Shown: in pieces, positions 47,024 to 56,244 of the stretch
Layout: each line of letters opens with the position of its first letter
Numbering within the stretch: the stretch's first letter is position 1
NCBI GenBank assembly: GCA_947492185.1
Contig: CANLMR010000003.1
Location: forward strand, 124,001-188,000
Length of the DNA stretch: 64,000 nt
Reading direction: 5' to 3'
DNA from: an uncultured Tenacibaculum sp.
GTDB lineage: Bacteria; Bacteroidota; Bacteroidia; Flavobacteriales; Flavobacteriaceae
Made by a program: the position numbers and the translations under genes
Notes under the pieces: generated by a model
Seen by the model: only the letters and a program-made list of their open reading frames with translations
Databases searched by the model: none
Told to the model about the DNA's origin: nothing

Positions 47024-47095
47024 CCGCAGAATTCTCTTAATAATATGTTAATTTAAGATATGCTTTTCATAAATTAAAACAAAAGCAACTTACTA

Positions 47096-47126
47096 TTTGT
47101 CAGTAAAATAAATAATTGTAAATTTG
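47096..47126 (+). promoter_or_regulatory. Strong promoter of rplM-rpsI
   Basis: TTTG (47096-47099), 19 nt, TAAATTTG (47119-47126) followed by C. This is the best -33/-7 match in the window. It predicts a leader of about 50 nt that begins with a small hairpin (TCCTT-TTTG-AAGGA, 47130-47143), a possible site of ribosomal-protein feedback. Confidence 0.7.
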
Positions 47127-47181
47127 CACTCCTTTTTGAAGGAAAAAATTAAATTATTAACAGACAAAAACTAAATCGTGT

Positions 47182-47637
47182 ATGAACACATTAAGTTACA
47201 AAACGGTATCAGCTAATAAAGCTACTGTAAACAAAGAGTGGGTTATAGTTGATGCGGACGGGCAGGCATTAGGTCGTTTAGCTTCTAAAGTTGCAAAACT
47301 TATTAGAGGTAAACACAAACCTAACTACACTCCACACGTTGACTGTGGTGATAACGTAGTTGTCATTAACGCCGACAAAATCAATTTAACAGGAAGTAAG
47401 TGGACTAACAAAACTTACATCCGTCACACAGGTTACCCTGGTGGACAAAAATCTCTTACTGCACAAGAAATTTTCGAAAAAAACCCTACAAGGTTAGTAG
47501 AAAAAGCAGTAAAAGGTATGTTACCTAAGAATAAATTAGGTAGCGCATTATTTAGAAATTTATATGTATATGCTGGTACAGAGCACGAACAAGAAGCTCA
47601 AAAACCAAAAACTATTAACCTTAACGATCTTAAATAA
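47182..47637 (+). CDS. rplM: 50S ribosomal protein L13
   Basis: A 151-residue uL13. Family segments: EWVIVDADGQALGRLASKVAKLIRGKHKPNYTPHVDCGD (key residues DADGQALGRLAS and NYTPHVDCGD), YIRHTGYPGG and AVKGMLPKNKLG. It assembles early in the large subunit. Its stop overlaps the rpsI start by 1 nt (TAATG), the usual coupling of L13 and S9. Confidence 0.98.
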   Translation: MNTLSYKTVSANKATVNKEWVIVDADGQALGRLASKVAKLIRGKHKPNYTPHVDCGDNVVVINADKINLTGSKWTNKTYIRHTGYPGGQKSLTAQEIFEKNPTRLVEKAVKGMLPKNKLGSALFRNLYVYAGTEHEQEAQKPKTINLNDLK

Positions 47638-48023
47638 TGGAAACAGTTCACAAAATAGGTAGAAGAAAAACAGCTGTTGCTCGTGTATATGTTTCTGAAG
47701 GAAAGGGAAACATCACAATCAACAAAAGAGAATTAAATAATTATTTCACTACACCAACTTTACAATATAAAGTTAGACAACCTTTAATGTTAACTGAGAA
47801 CTTAGCTTCTTATGATATTAAAGTAAATGTTTATGGAGGTGGTGTTACTGGACAAGCAGAAGCTATCCGTTTAGCGATTACTAGAGCTTTAGTTTCTATT
47901 AACGAAGACCATAGAACTGTATTAAAGCCAGAAGGATTATTAACTCGTGATCCAAGAATGGTTGAACGCAAGAAATTCGGTCAGAAGAAAGCACGTAAGA
48001 AATTCCAGTTCTCTAAACGTTAA
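47637..48023 (+). CDS. rpsI: 30S ribosomal protein S9
   Basis: A 128-residue uS9 with GRRKTAVARVYVSEGKGNI near the N-terminus, GGGVTGQAEAIRLAITRAL in the middle and the basic C-terminal tail ending KKARKKFQFSKR, which reaches the tRNA in the ribosomal P site. Overlaps rplM by 1 nt. Confidence 0.98.
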   Translation: METVHKIGRRKTAVARVYVSEGKGNITINKRELNNYFTTPTLQYKVRQPLMLTENLASYDIKVNVYGGGVTGQAEAIRLAITRALVSINEDHRTVLKPEGLLTRDPRMVERKKFGQKKARKKFQFSKR

Positions 48024-48027
48024 TATA

Positions 48028-48053
48028 ATGCTGGATTTATTTCAGCATCTTTT
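48028..48053 (+). terminator. Weak terminator or attenuator after rpsI
   Basis: ATGCTG, nine-base loop, CAGCAT then CTTTT, beginning 5 nt after the rpsI stop. A further hairpin (ACTGTTA/TAACAGT, 48066-48092) lies in the remaining gap before rpsB. Either could regulate rpsB. Confidence 0.4.
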
Positions 48054-48165
48054 AAATGTTTCGAGACTGTTATTTATAAAATTATTAACAGTTTAGTATC
48101 TAAATATTTCAGACTTAATAACTACTGAAGTATTGCGAAAACAGAACGTAAACACATTTATTAAA

Positions 48166-48924
48166 ATGGCAAACATTCAAGAATTATTAGAAAGTGGAGT
48201 ACACTTTGGTCACTTAACTAGAAAGTGGAATCCTAACATGGCTCCATACATTTATACTGAACGTAATGGTGTTCACATCATCGACTTGTATAAAACTTCA
48301 GCTAAAATTGACGAAGCTAAAGAAGCTTTACAAAAAATAGCAAATTCAGGACGTAAAATCTTATTCGTTGCTACTAAAAAGCAAGCTAAAGATATCGTTG
48401 CTGAAAAATCAAAATCTGTAAACATGCCTTACATTACTGAAAGATGGCCAGGTGGTATGTTAACTAACTTCGTTACTATTCGTAAAGCTGTAAAGAAAAT
48501 GGCTTCTATTGATAGAATGAAACAAGATGGTTCTTTTGATGCATTATCTAAAAGAGAAAAATTACAAATTAACCGTCAACGTGAGAAATTAGAAAAGAAT
48601 TTAGGTTCTATCTCTGACATGACTCGTTTACCAGGTGCTTTATTTGTAATTGATGTTAAGAAAGAACACATTGCTATTGCTGAAGCTCAAAAATTAAATA
48701 TTCCAATCTTTGCAATGGTTGATACAAATTCTGATCCAAGACCGATTGATTTTGTTATACCTGCAAACGATGATGCTTCTAAATCTATTGACAAAGTTTT
48801 ATCTTATGTTACTGAAGCTATTTCTGAAGGTTTAGCTGAAAGAAAAGCTGACAAAGAAAAAGCTAAAGCTGAGAAAGAGGTTGAAGCTCCAAAGAAAGAG
48901 GCTAAAACTGAAGAAGCTAAATAA
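48166..48924 (+). CDS. rpsB: 30S ribosomal protein S2
   Basis: A 252-residue uS2. I use the ATG at 48166 (MANIQELLESGVHFGHLTRKW), as a TTG-started 11-residue extension is not conserved in the family. Other signatures: RNGVHIIDL, TERWPGGMLTNF and DTNSDP. The C-terminal about 30 residues are a charged E/K/A tail, common in Flavobacteriia. A hairpin separates it from tsf. Confidence 0.97.
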   Translation: MANIQELLESGVHFGHLTRKWNPNMAPYIYTERNGVHIIDLYKTSAKIDEAKEALQKIANSGRKILFVATKKQAKDIVAEKSKSVNMPYITERWPGGMLTNFVTIRKAVKKMASIDRMKQDGSFDALSKREKLQINRQREKLEKNLGSISDMTRLPGALFVIDVKKEHIAIAEAQKLNIPIFAMVDTNSDPRPIDFVIPANDDASKSIDKVLSYVTEAISEGLAERKADKEKAKAEKEVEAPKKEAKTEEAK

Positions 48925-48930
48925 ATTTTA

Positions 48931-48964
48931 AAATAAAGGTTTCATCATATTGAAACCTTTATTT
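48931..48964 (+). terminator. AT-rich hairpin between rpsB and tsf
   Basis: Perfect 14 bp stem AAATAAAGGTTTCA / TGAAACCTTTATTT with a 6 nt loop and a T-rich tail. It is likely a partial terminator that lets some transcription pass into tsf, as known between these genes in E. coli. Confidence 0.65.
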
Positions 48965-49007
48965 TATTATATAATTGTAATAATTAATACAACTAAAAAA
49001 AAATAAA

Positions 49008-49976
49008 ATGTCAAAAATTAGCGCTGCTGACGTAAAAAAATTAAGAGAAACTACTGGTGCAGGAATGATGGACTGTAAGAATGCTTTGGTAGAAGCTGAA
49101 GGAAACTTCGATAAAGCTATTGAAATCTTACGTAAGAAAGGACAAAAAATCGCTGCTAAAAGAGCAGATCGTGATTCATCTGAAGGTGTAGCAATTACTA
49201 AAGTTAGTGATGATAACACGTATGGTGTTGCTATTGTTTTAGCTTGTGAGACTGATTTTGTTGCTAAGAATGATAGTTATAAAGAATTAGCTCAACAATT
49301 TGTTGATATTGCTATTAATTTCACAAACAAAGAAGAATTTTTAGCTGCTGATTTTGGTGATGGAAATACTGTTGCTGAAAAGTTAATTGAGCAAACTGGT
49401 GTAATCGGTGAGAAAATTGAGGTTCCTTCTTTCGAAAGAATAGAAGCTCCATATGTAGGTTCTTACACTCATGTTGGTAAAATTGCTTCTTTAGTTGGAT
49501 TAACTCAATCTATTGATAAAGCAGCTGATTTAACTAAAGACTTAGCTATGCAAGCTGCTTCTATGGGAGCTACTACTTTATCTTATAAGGATTTTTCTCC
49601 TGAATATGTAGCTACTGAAACAGAAGCTAGAATTGCTGCAATTGTTAAAGACAATGAAGAATTAGTACGTTTAGGTAAAACGTTAAAGAACGTTCCTCAA
49701 TTTGTTTCAAGATTACAGTTAACTGATGAAGCTTTAGCTCAAGCTGAAGAAGCAGCCAAAGAGCAATTAAAATCTGAGGGTAAACCAGAAAAAATCTGGG
49801 ATAAAATTTTACCAGGTAAAATGGAAAGATTTATTTCTGATAATACTACTTTAGATCAAGAGCAATGTTTATTAGATCAAAAATTCATCAAAGACGAGAA
49901 GAAAACTGTTGCTGAATATGTTTCTTCTTATGGTGAAGTTGAAGTTAAAAACTTCGTAAGAGTTACTTTAGGGTAA
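49008..49976 (+). CDS. tsf: Elongation factor Ts
   Basis: A 322-residue guanine-nucleotide exchange factor for EF-Tu. The N-terminal UBA-like domain carries LRETTGAGMMDCKNALVEA, followed by the core with VALACETDFVAKN-type segment (IVLACETDFVAKNDSY) and HVGKIASLVGL. It is longer than E. coli EF-Ts by about 40 residues, typical for Bacteroidota. Terminated by the hairpin at 49998-50031. Confidence 0.97.
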   Translation: MSKISAADVKKLRETTGAGMMDCKNALVEAEGNFDKAIEILRKKGQKIAAKRADRDSSEGVAITKVSDDNTYGVAIVLACETDFVAKNDSYKELAQQFVDIAINFTNKEEFLAADFGDGNTVAEKLIEQTGVIGEKIEVPSFERIEAPYVGSYTHVGKIASLVGLTQSIDKAADLTKDLAMQAASMGATTLSYKDFSPEYVATETEARIAAIVKDNEELVRLGKTLKNVPQFVSRLQLTDEALAQAEEAAKEQLKSEGKPEKIWDKILPGKMERFISDNTTLDQEQCLLDQKFIKDEKKTVAEYVSSYGEVEVKNFVRVTLG

Positions 49977-49997
49977 GCTCTTCCATAATATATTTTT

Positions 49998-50031
49998 AAA
50001 AAAGACCTTTGTTTATTCAAAGGTCTTTTTT
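49998..50031. terminator. Terminator after tsf, also facing the beta-helix gene
   Basis: AAAAAAGACCTTTG, six-base loop, CAAAGGTCTTTTTT. It sits between two converging genes and can work on both strands. Confidence 0.85.
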
Positions 50032-50044
50032 ATTAATTAGCAAC

Positions 50045-52189
50045 TTATTTCTTAATAAACTTCATTTTCTTTTGCCCCTTATTTATTGAGAGAATATAAA
50101 TTCCTTGAGGTAATTTTGTCACTTGAATTTCCGGATTACTTCCTTCAACAGTTACGCTTAATAATTCCTTACCTAACAAATTATAAATAACAACATCGTT
50201 TTTGTTTTGAATTGAATTCATATGGATTTTCAATATATCGTCAACTGGGTTTGGAAACAAAATAATAGTCTTATTATTATTTACAATATCGTCAGTGCTT
50301 AAAACTGACGCCTCACAATCTTCACCAGGCAAATTATAACATCTGTTTGCTGGCCCCAATTTAGGATTCCAATCTATTCCTGCCAACCATAACTCACCAT
50401 TATATTCATAAGCCCCAACATCAGGTGCAACTCCTTCAAAACCATCAGTTATTCCTGTGATTAGTCTTCCTTTATCAATAGCAGTTGCGCCATTTGTTAA
50501 ATTAAAATTTCCTTGAGATACATTATCAAAATCCGAAGCCTGAGCAATGAAGTTATTTTGTTTATCAGACTGAGGTTCCCATTCTCCTTTAAATCCAAGA
50601 TTATTCCAGACCTTAACATTGGTAAATACCGTTCCAGCTTTATGCCAAGCTCCCATTTCATCAGAATTATTCCAAAATGTATTGTTAAACACATCAATAT
50701 CTTTACCATCCCAATTAATTTGCACTCCAGTCCATTCTGTATTCCAAATTACATTATGATGAACCGAAAAAGCTTCGGCATCATTATCTAAATAAATACC
50801 TGCAGCTTTTCGTTTATCACCTCTCGATGCTGTATCATGAAACCAATTATGATGAATCTCTGTATTTTGTGGACCACCGACAGTATAAAATGTTGCGCAA
50901 TCATCAGCAATAAGATTACTTTTATACACATCATTATAGGCTATTTCACAACGGTTTCCATTATAGTTAATTCCGTCTCTACCTCCATTAAAAATGGTGT
51001 TATTTAGAATTTTGTTATCCGTTCCTCCCCTAGCTACTAATGGAGCATCATATGAACCTAAATAATTAAAATCGTGCACATAACAATTCTTTAATAAGTT
51101 AAAGTTACCTCCAAGTCGAATTCCAGTAGCTGCACTAAATGCTATCTCACATTTTTCAATAACATTGTTTGCTCCATTAACTTCAATACTTGGTTTGCCT
51201 GCATTAAATCCTTTAAAAACACCTTGAGTATGATTACCATAAAAAGAAGAAATACCATACAATTTATTATTATTAGAATTCGACTTCAATTCAATTCCAC
51301 CACCAAAAACTGCAAGATTCTTAATTTCTATATAACTTCTTTGATTCAAATCAATAGTTAAATTTCTTTTTCTCATTTTCACTACTTCTTCAACAGGTTT
51401 ACTACCTCCTGGCAAAAGTACATACAACTCTTTTGTTGCACTGTCAAACCACCATTCATTATCATAATCAAGAGCTTCTTTTACACCTTCTAAATAAAAA
51501 TCACCTTTGTCAGCAGGGGCATGAAAGGTTCTTATCCAAGTTGGGTTTTTATCTAAAATAAAATTTACTCTTCCAGAAGTACTAGAAGTGATAAATGATT
51601 TCCATGCAATCCATCCAGATCCTGGCTTATCTCCATAGAAAAAAACAGATCCGCCTGTCCAGTTAATATTAGGAATTTGATTTGAAGTAAGATAAGCTCC
51701 ATTAACAATATCAGAACCACTACCACCATCATTTCTCAAAGAGTTTAATGTAAACGGATTCCCATCTGTATTATTTGGCCATCTAGCTAAGTCCATGGCA
51801 ACACTTCCATTCATTACGAAGTTTTCTTGACCTAAATCCCAATCTACAGTAGTTTTATAAATATTCCCACTATCCTTAGTCCAGCCACTCAAGCTTTGCA
51901 TTGCACTTATTATTACATTATCCCCTTCTTTTGAAGTATATATAATTGGGTTTCCTGCAGTGCCTGATCTTTCAGGGCGCAGTATCTCTTCATAAAAACC
52001 TTCTCCTATAATTATAATATCACCAGGTTGTGCTACAGAAGAAGCTTTACCTATTGTTTTAAATGGTTGATTAATTGTTCCAGAATTAGAATCATTTCCA
52101 GATTTAGCAACATAAATATCTTTCGCATAATTATGATAATAACTAAAAAACAACACTAATAATAGCGCTTTTGTATAATACGTTTTCAT
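50045..52189 (-). CDS. Secreted right-handed beta-helix protein with T9SS sorting domain
   Basis: A 714-residue exported protein. Signal peptide (to about residue 22), then IYVAKSGNDSNSGTINQPFKTIGKA (key YVAKSGNDSN), the usual entry of DUF1565-like/parallel beta-helix proteins, followed by many short repeat coils (NNKLYGIS, NVIEKCEI, NLLKNCYVHD, NKILNNTIFNGG, CEIAYNDVYKSN). The C-terminal about 80 residues form a type A T9SS sorting domain (ILFPNPVDDILKIHM ... LPQGIYILSINKG). Such helices often act as polysaccharide lyases or glycosidases on alginate, pectin or chondroitin; catalytic residues cannot be assigned here. Confidence 0.85.
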   Translation of the reverse strand: MKTYYTKALLLVLFFSYYHNYAKDIYVAKSGNDSNSGTINQPFKTIGKASSVAQPGDIIIIGEGFYEEILRPERSGTAGNPIIYTSKEGDNVIISAMQSLSGWTKDSGNIYKTTVDWDLGQENFVMNGSVAMDLARWPNNTDGNPFTLNSLRNDGGSGSDIVNGAYLTSNQIPNINWTGGSVFFYGDKPGSGWIAWKSFITSSTSGRVNFILDKNPTWIRTFHAPADKGDFYLEGVKEALDYDNEWWFDSATKELYVLLPGGSKPVEEVVKMRKRNLTIDLNQRSYIEIKNLAVFGGGIELKSNSNNNKLYGISSFYGNHTQGVFKGFNAGKPSIEVNGANNVIEKCEIAFSAATGIRLGGNFNLLKNCYVHDFNYLGSYDAPLVARGGTDNKILNNTIFNGGRDGINYNGNRCEIAYNDVYKSNLIADDCATFYTVGGPQNTEIHHNWFHDTASRGDKRKAAGIYLDNDAEAFSVHHNVIWNTEWTGVQINWDGKDIDVFNNTFWNNSDEMGAWHKAGTVFTNVKVWNNLGFKGEWEPQSDKQNNFIAQASDFDNVSQGNFNLTNGATAIDKGRLITGITDGFEGVAPDVGAYEYNGELWLAGIDWNPKLGPANRCYNLPGEDCEASVLSTDDIVNNNKTIILFPNPVDDILKIHMNSIQNKNDVVIYNLLGKELLSVTVEGSNPEIQVTKLPQGIYILSINKGQKKMKFIKK

Positions 52190-52286
52190 GAGGATTATAG
52201 TTTGATTGATTAATAGTGAATAAAGGGTTAATTAATTATTTCAATTAAACTAAAAAAGAGAGTAAATATTATTTAACCATTAATGA

Positions 52287-53087
<801 letters not shown>

Positions 53088-53132
53088 AATCGTATTAATT
53101 AAATAAATACAGGTTTACAAAAATTTCGAAAG

Positions 53133-53687
53133 ATGACTGAAGAAATAGACTTTATATTAGATAGCACAAAAGAAGCAATGGATAGCGCAATTTCTCATTT
53201 AGAGAAAGAGTTACGTAGCATTAGAGCTGGTAAAGCTTCTCCTGCAATGTTAGCAAACGTACAAGTTGATTATTACGGTTCTCAAACACCATTAAGCCAA
53301 GTTGCAAACGTTAACACTCCGGATGCAAGAACAATTTCTATTCAACCATGGGAGAAGAACATGCTGCAAGAAATTGAAAAAGCTATTATGATTGCTAATT
53401 TAGGCTTCAACCCAATGAATAATGGAGAGAGCATTATTATTAATGTTCCACCATTAACAGAGGAGCGCCGTCGTGATCTTGCTAAACAAGCTAAAGCTGA
53501 AGCTGAAAATGCTAAAGTTGGAATTAGAAATGCAAGAAAAGATGCTAACAATGAAATCAAAAAATTAGATGTTTCTGACGATATGAAAAAAAACACAGAA
53601 GCGGATATACAAAATTTAACAGATGATTACGTTAAGCAAGTTGACGAAAAGTACGCTGTTAAAGAAACAGAAATAATGACTGTATAA
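53133..53687 (+). CDS. frr: Ribosome recycling factor
   Basis: A 184-residue RRF, which with EF-G splits terminated ribosomes. Conserved segments: LEKELRSIRAGKASPAMLANVQVDYYGS (key residues IRAGKASPAML), PDARTISIQPWEKNML and LTEERRRDLAKQAKAEAENAKVGIRN (key EERRRDLAK). Probably co-transcribed with pyrH. A terminator follows. Confidence 0.98.
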   Translation: MTEEIDFILDSTKEAMDSAISHLEKELRSIRAGKASPAMLANVQVDYYGSQTPLSQVANVNTPDARTISIQPWEKNMLQEIEKAIMIANLGFNPMNNGESIIINVPPLTEERRRDLAKQAKAEAENAKVGIRNARKDANNEIKKLDVSDDMKKNTEADIQNLTDDYVKQVDEKYAVKETEIMTV

Positions 53688-53702
53688 CTAAAAAAAGTAT
53701 TG

Positions 53703-53735
53703 AAAAAAAGAGTGTTTTTACAACACTCTTTTTTT
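53703..53735 (+). terminator. Rho-independent terminator after frr
   Basis: AAAAAAAGAGTGTT, 5 nt loop, AACACTCTTTTTTT. Confidence 0.85.
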
Positions 53736-53781
53736 TGTTCTATTATCTCTTTTTAACCTACCTTTACACAAACTTTATTGA

Positions 53782-56151
53782 ATGACTTTTTGGACTAAAA
53801 TCGCAGGATTTATTTTACGAAATCGCTACCTAGTATTAGCAGTAATTATTGGTATTACTGCATATTTAGTCTCACAAACAAGTAACATTCGGTTTTCATA
53901 TTCCGAAGCAAACTTGCTTCCAGAAAATCATGAAGTAAACGTACAATACAATAAGTTTTTAGAAATATTTGGTGAAGAAGGAAATTTAATTATTCTTGGA
54001 CTTAAAGATAGCACTGTTTTTGAAGTTGAAAAATTTAATGCTTGGAACGAATTAGCCAGAAAGTTAGACTCTACTTCCCAAGTAGAATTAACAGTTTCAA
54101 TTACTGATATTAAAAAACTTGAAGCTGATAGGAAGAAAAGAAAATTTGTTATCACTCCACTTTTTGAAAAAAAACCTACCCAACAAGAAGACATTGAAAA
54201 CATAAAAAAGGAGTTATTTGAAAAATTACCCTTTTATGATAATATCTTATATAACGGAGAAGGTACTATTCAAACTGCTATTTACTTAAAAAAAGATATA
54301 ATTAATACTCCGGAGAGAGCTGATTTTATTGAACAAAAGTTAATTCCACTTGTAGAGAAATTTGAAGCTAGCAATAATCTAGATGTAAAAATATCGGGTA
54401 TGCCATATATTCGAACATTAAACTCTAAAAATATTGCTGACGAAATGCTACTTTTTGTTGGTGGAGCATTATTAATTACTGCTATTATTTTCTTCTTCTT
54501 TTTTAGATCATTCAGGGCAACATTCATCACCTTATTAGTAGTGGGGATTGGAGTAGTTTGGGCGTTTGGTTTTATTGGCTTATTAGGTTATGAACTTACA
54601 GTTTTAACAGCACTTATTCCTCCTTTAATTATTGTTATTGGAGTTCCAAATGCAGTTTTCTTAATTAATAAATACCAACAAGAAGTAAAAAAACATGGTA
54701 ACCAAGCGAAGTCATTACAACGTGTAATTTCAAAGATTGGTAATGCAACTTTAATGACTAATATTACAACAGCTTCTGGTTTTGCAACTTTCGTCTTTGT
54801 TAAGAGTCAATTATTACGTGAGTTTGGTGTTCTTGCTTCAATTAATATTATCAGTATTTTCATTTTAGCTTTATTAATCATTCCGATTTTATACAGTTTT
54901 ATGCCATTACCACAGAAAAAACATCTGAATCATTTGGAGAAAAAATGGATGGAAAATGTGGTTAACTGGATGGAACGAACGGTTAGAAACCATAGAATAG
55001 CTATATATATTACAACTGTTGTTATCATTATTTTAAGTATGTCTGGGCTTGCTCTTATTAGAGTTTCAGGTAGTTTAATTGAAGATATGCCAAAAGGAAA
55101 ACAGTTTTATAAAGACATTAAATTTTTCGAAAATGAATTTGGAGGTATAATGCCTTTAGAAATATTGATAGATACAAAAAGAAAGAAAGGCGTAATGAAA
55201 CTTTCTACTCTTAAAAAAATGGAAAAGTTAATTGAAACCATCGAAACTTTTCCAGAGTTATCAAAACCTATCTCAGTAAACAACTTAGTAAAATACTCAA
55301 AGCAAGCTTTTTATAAAGGAAATCCAAAATATTATCAACTCCCAACTGGTCAAGAGCAGAGCTCCATATTTGCATACACTAAAAATTCTGAAGGAAATTC
55401 TGGTATGCTTAAAAACTTTGTTGATAGTACTGGTCGTTATGCGCGTATTACTACGTTTATGAAAGATGTTGGTACTGACAAAATGGATATCATTCAAGAA
55501 CGTTTATATGCTGTAATCCAAAAGCAATTTCCAGATAAAAAGTTTGAAGTTTCCATGACTGGTAAAGCTTTAGTATTTTTAAAAGGAACTAATTATTTAA
55601 TAAAGAATTTAGTAATATCGTTATCCCTAGCTATTCTATTAATTTCAATATTTATGGCTTGGATGTTTAGATCTTTAGAAATGATATTAATATCATTAAT
55701 TCCAAACATGTTACCGTTATTAATGACTGCAGGATTAATGGGATTCTTTAATATTCCAATAAAACCATCTACAATACTTGTATTTAGTATAGCTTTCGGA
55801 ATATCAGTAGATGACACCATTCACTTCTTAGCTAAATATCGTCAAGAATTATTAGCAAATAATTGGAGAATTAAACCTGCCGTTTACTCTGCTTTAAAGG
55901 AAACTGGAGTAAGTATGTTTTATACTTCTATAGTATTATTTTTCGGTTTCTTAGTATTTACGGTTTCTAGTTTTGGTGGAACAATAGCGCTTGGAGGGTT
56001 AGTTTCAGTAACACTTTTATTAGCAATGGTTTCAAATTTATTACTGTTACCTTCTCTCCTATTATCTTTTGAGAAAAAAATAGCCAATAAGAAAGTATTA
56101 AAAGAAACGAATTTCAAAATTTTACCACCAAAAGAAAAAACTGAAAAATAA
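53782..56151 (+). CDS. MMPL/RND family transporter
   Basis: A 789-residue inner-membrane protein with about 12 transmembrane helices in two similar halves, each half having one helix, a large periplasmic loop and five clustered helices. The second half has the characteristic AFGISVDDTIHFLAKYRQEL helix with paired Asp, the proton-relay site of RND/MMPL proteins; the first half has IGVPNAVFLINKYQQEV at the same point, without the Asp pair. No membrane-fusion or outer-membrane efflux gene is adjacent, so it is more likely a lipid or hopanoid-type MMPL exporter than a drug pump. Preceded by the frr terminator; asnS follows. Confidence 0.88.
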   Translation: MTFWTKIAGFILRNRYLVLAVIIGITAYLVSQTSNIRFSYSEANLLPENHEVNVQYNKFLEIFGEEGNLIILGLKDSTVFEVEKFNAWNELARKLDSTSQVELTVSITDIKKLEADRKKRKFVITPLFEKKPTQQEDIENIKKELFEKLPFYDNILYNGEGTIQTAIYLKKDIINTPERADFIEQKLIPLVEKFEASNNLDVKISGMPYIRTLNSKNIADEMLLFVGGALLITAIIFFFFFRSFRATFITLLVVGIGVVWAFGFIGLLGYELTVLTALIPPLIIVIGVPNAVFLINKYQQEVKKHGNQAKSLQRVISKIGNATLMTNITTASGFATFVFVKSQLLREFGVLASINIISIFILALLIIPILYSFMPLPQKKHLNHLEKKWMENVVNWMERTVRNHRIAIYITTVVIIILSMSGLALIRVSGSLIEDMPKGKQFYKDIKFFENEFGGIMPLEILIDTKRKKGVMKLSTLKKMEKLIETIETFPELSKPISVNNLVKYSKQAFYKGNPKYYQLPTGQEQSSIFAYTKNSEGNSGMLKNFVDSTGRYARITTFMKDVGTDKMDIIQERLYAVIQKQFPDKKFEVSMTGKALVFLKGTNYLIKNLVISLSLAILLISIFMAWMFRSLEMILISLIPNMLPLLMTAGLMGFFNIPIKPSTILVFSIAFGISVDDTIHFLAKYRQELLANNWRIKPAVYSALKETGVSMFYTSIVLFFGFLVFTVSSFGGTIALGGLVSVTLLLAMVSNLLLLPSLLLSFEKKIANKKVLKETNFKILPPKEKTEK

Positions 56152-56195
56152 TTTTTGCTTTTCTTTAAAAACCAATTATTCATACTACAAATGCG

Positions 56196-56226
56196 TTGTT
56201 AGTTTCTCTTTAAAAAATTATATTTG
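56196..56226 (+). promoter_or_regulatory. Promoter of asnS
   Basis: TTG (56196-56198), 20 nt, TATATTTG (56219-56226), then 18 nt to the ATG at 56245. It overlaps the upstream frame extension and so supports that start. Confidence 0.6.
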
Positions 56227-56244
56227 TCGTTCAATTTTTTAAAC

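Noticed and set aside
53782..56151. Tripartite RND drug-efflux system
   Set aside because: No membrane-fusion protein or TolC-like gene is adjacent, and the size (789 residues) and helix layout fit MMPL-type exporters better than AcrB-type pumps of about 1040 residues.
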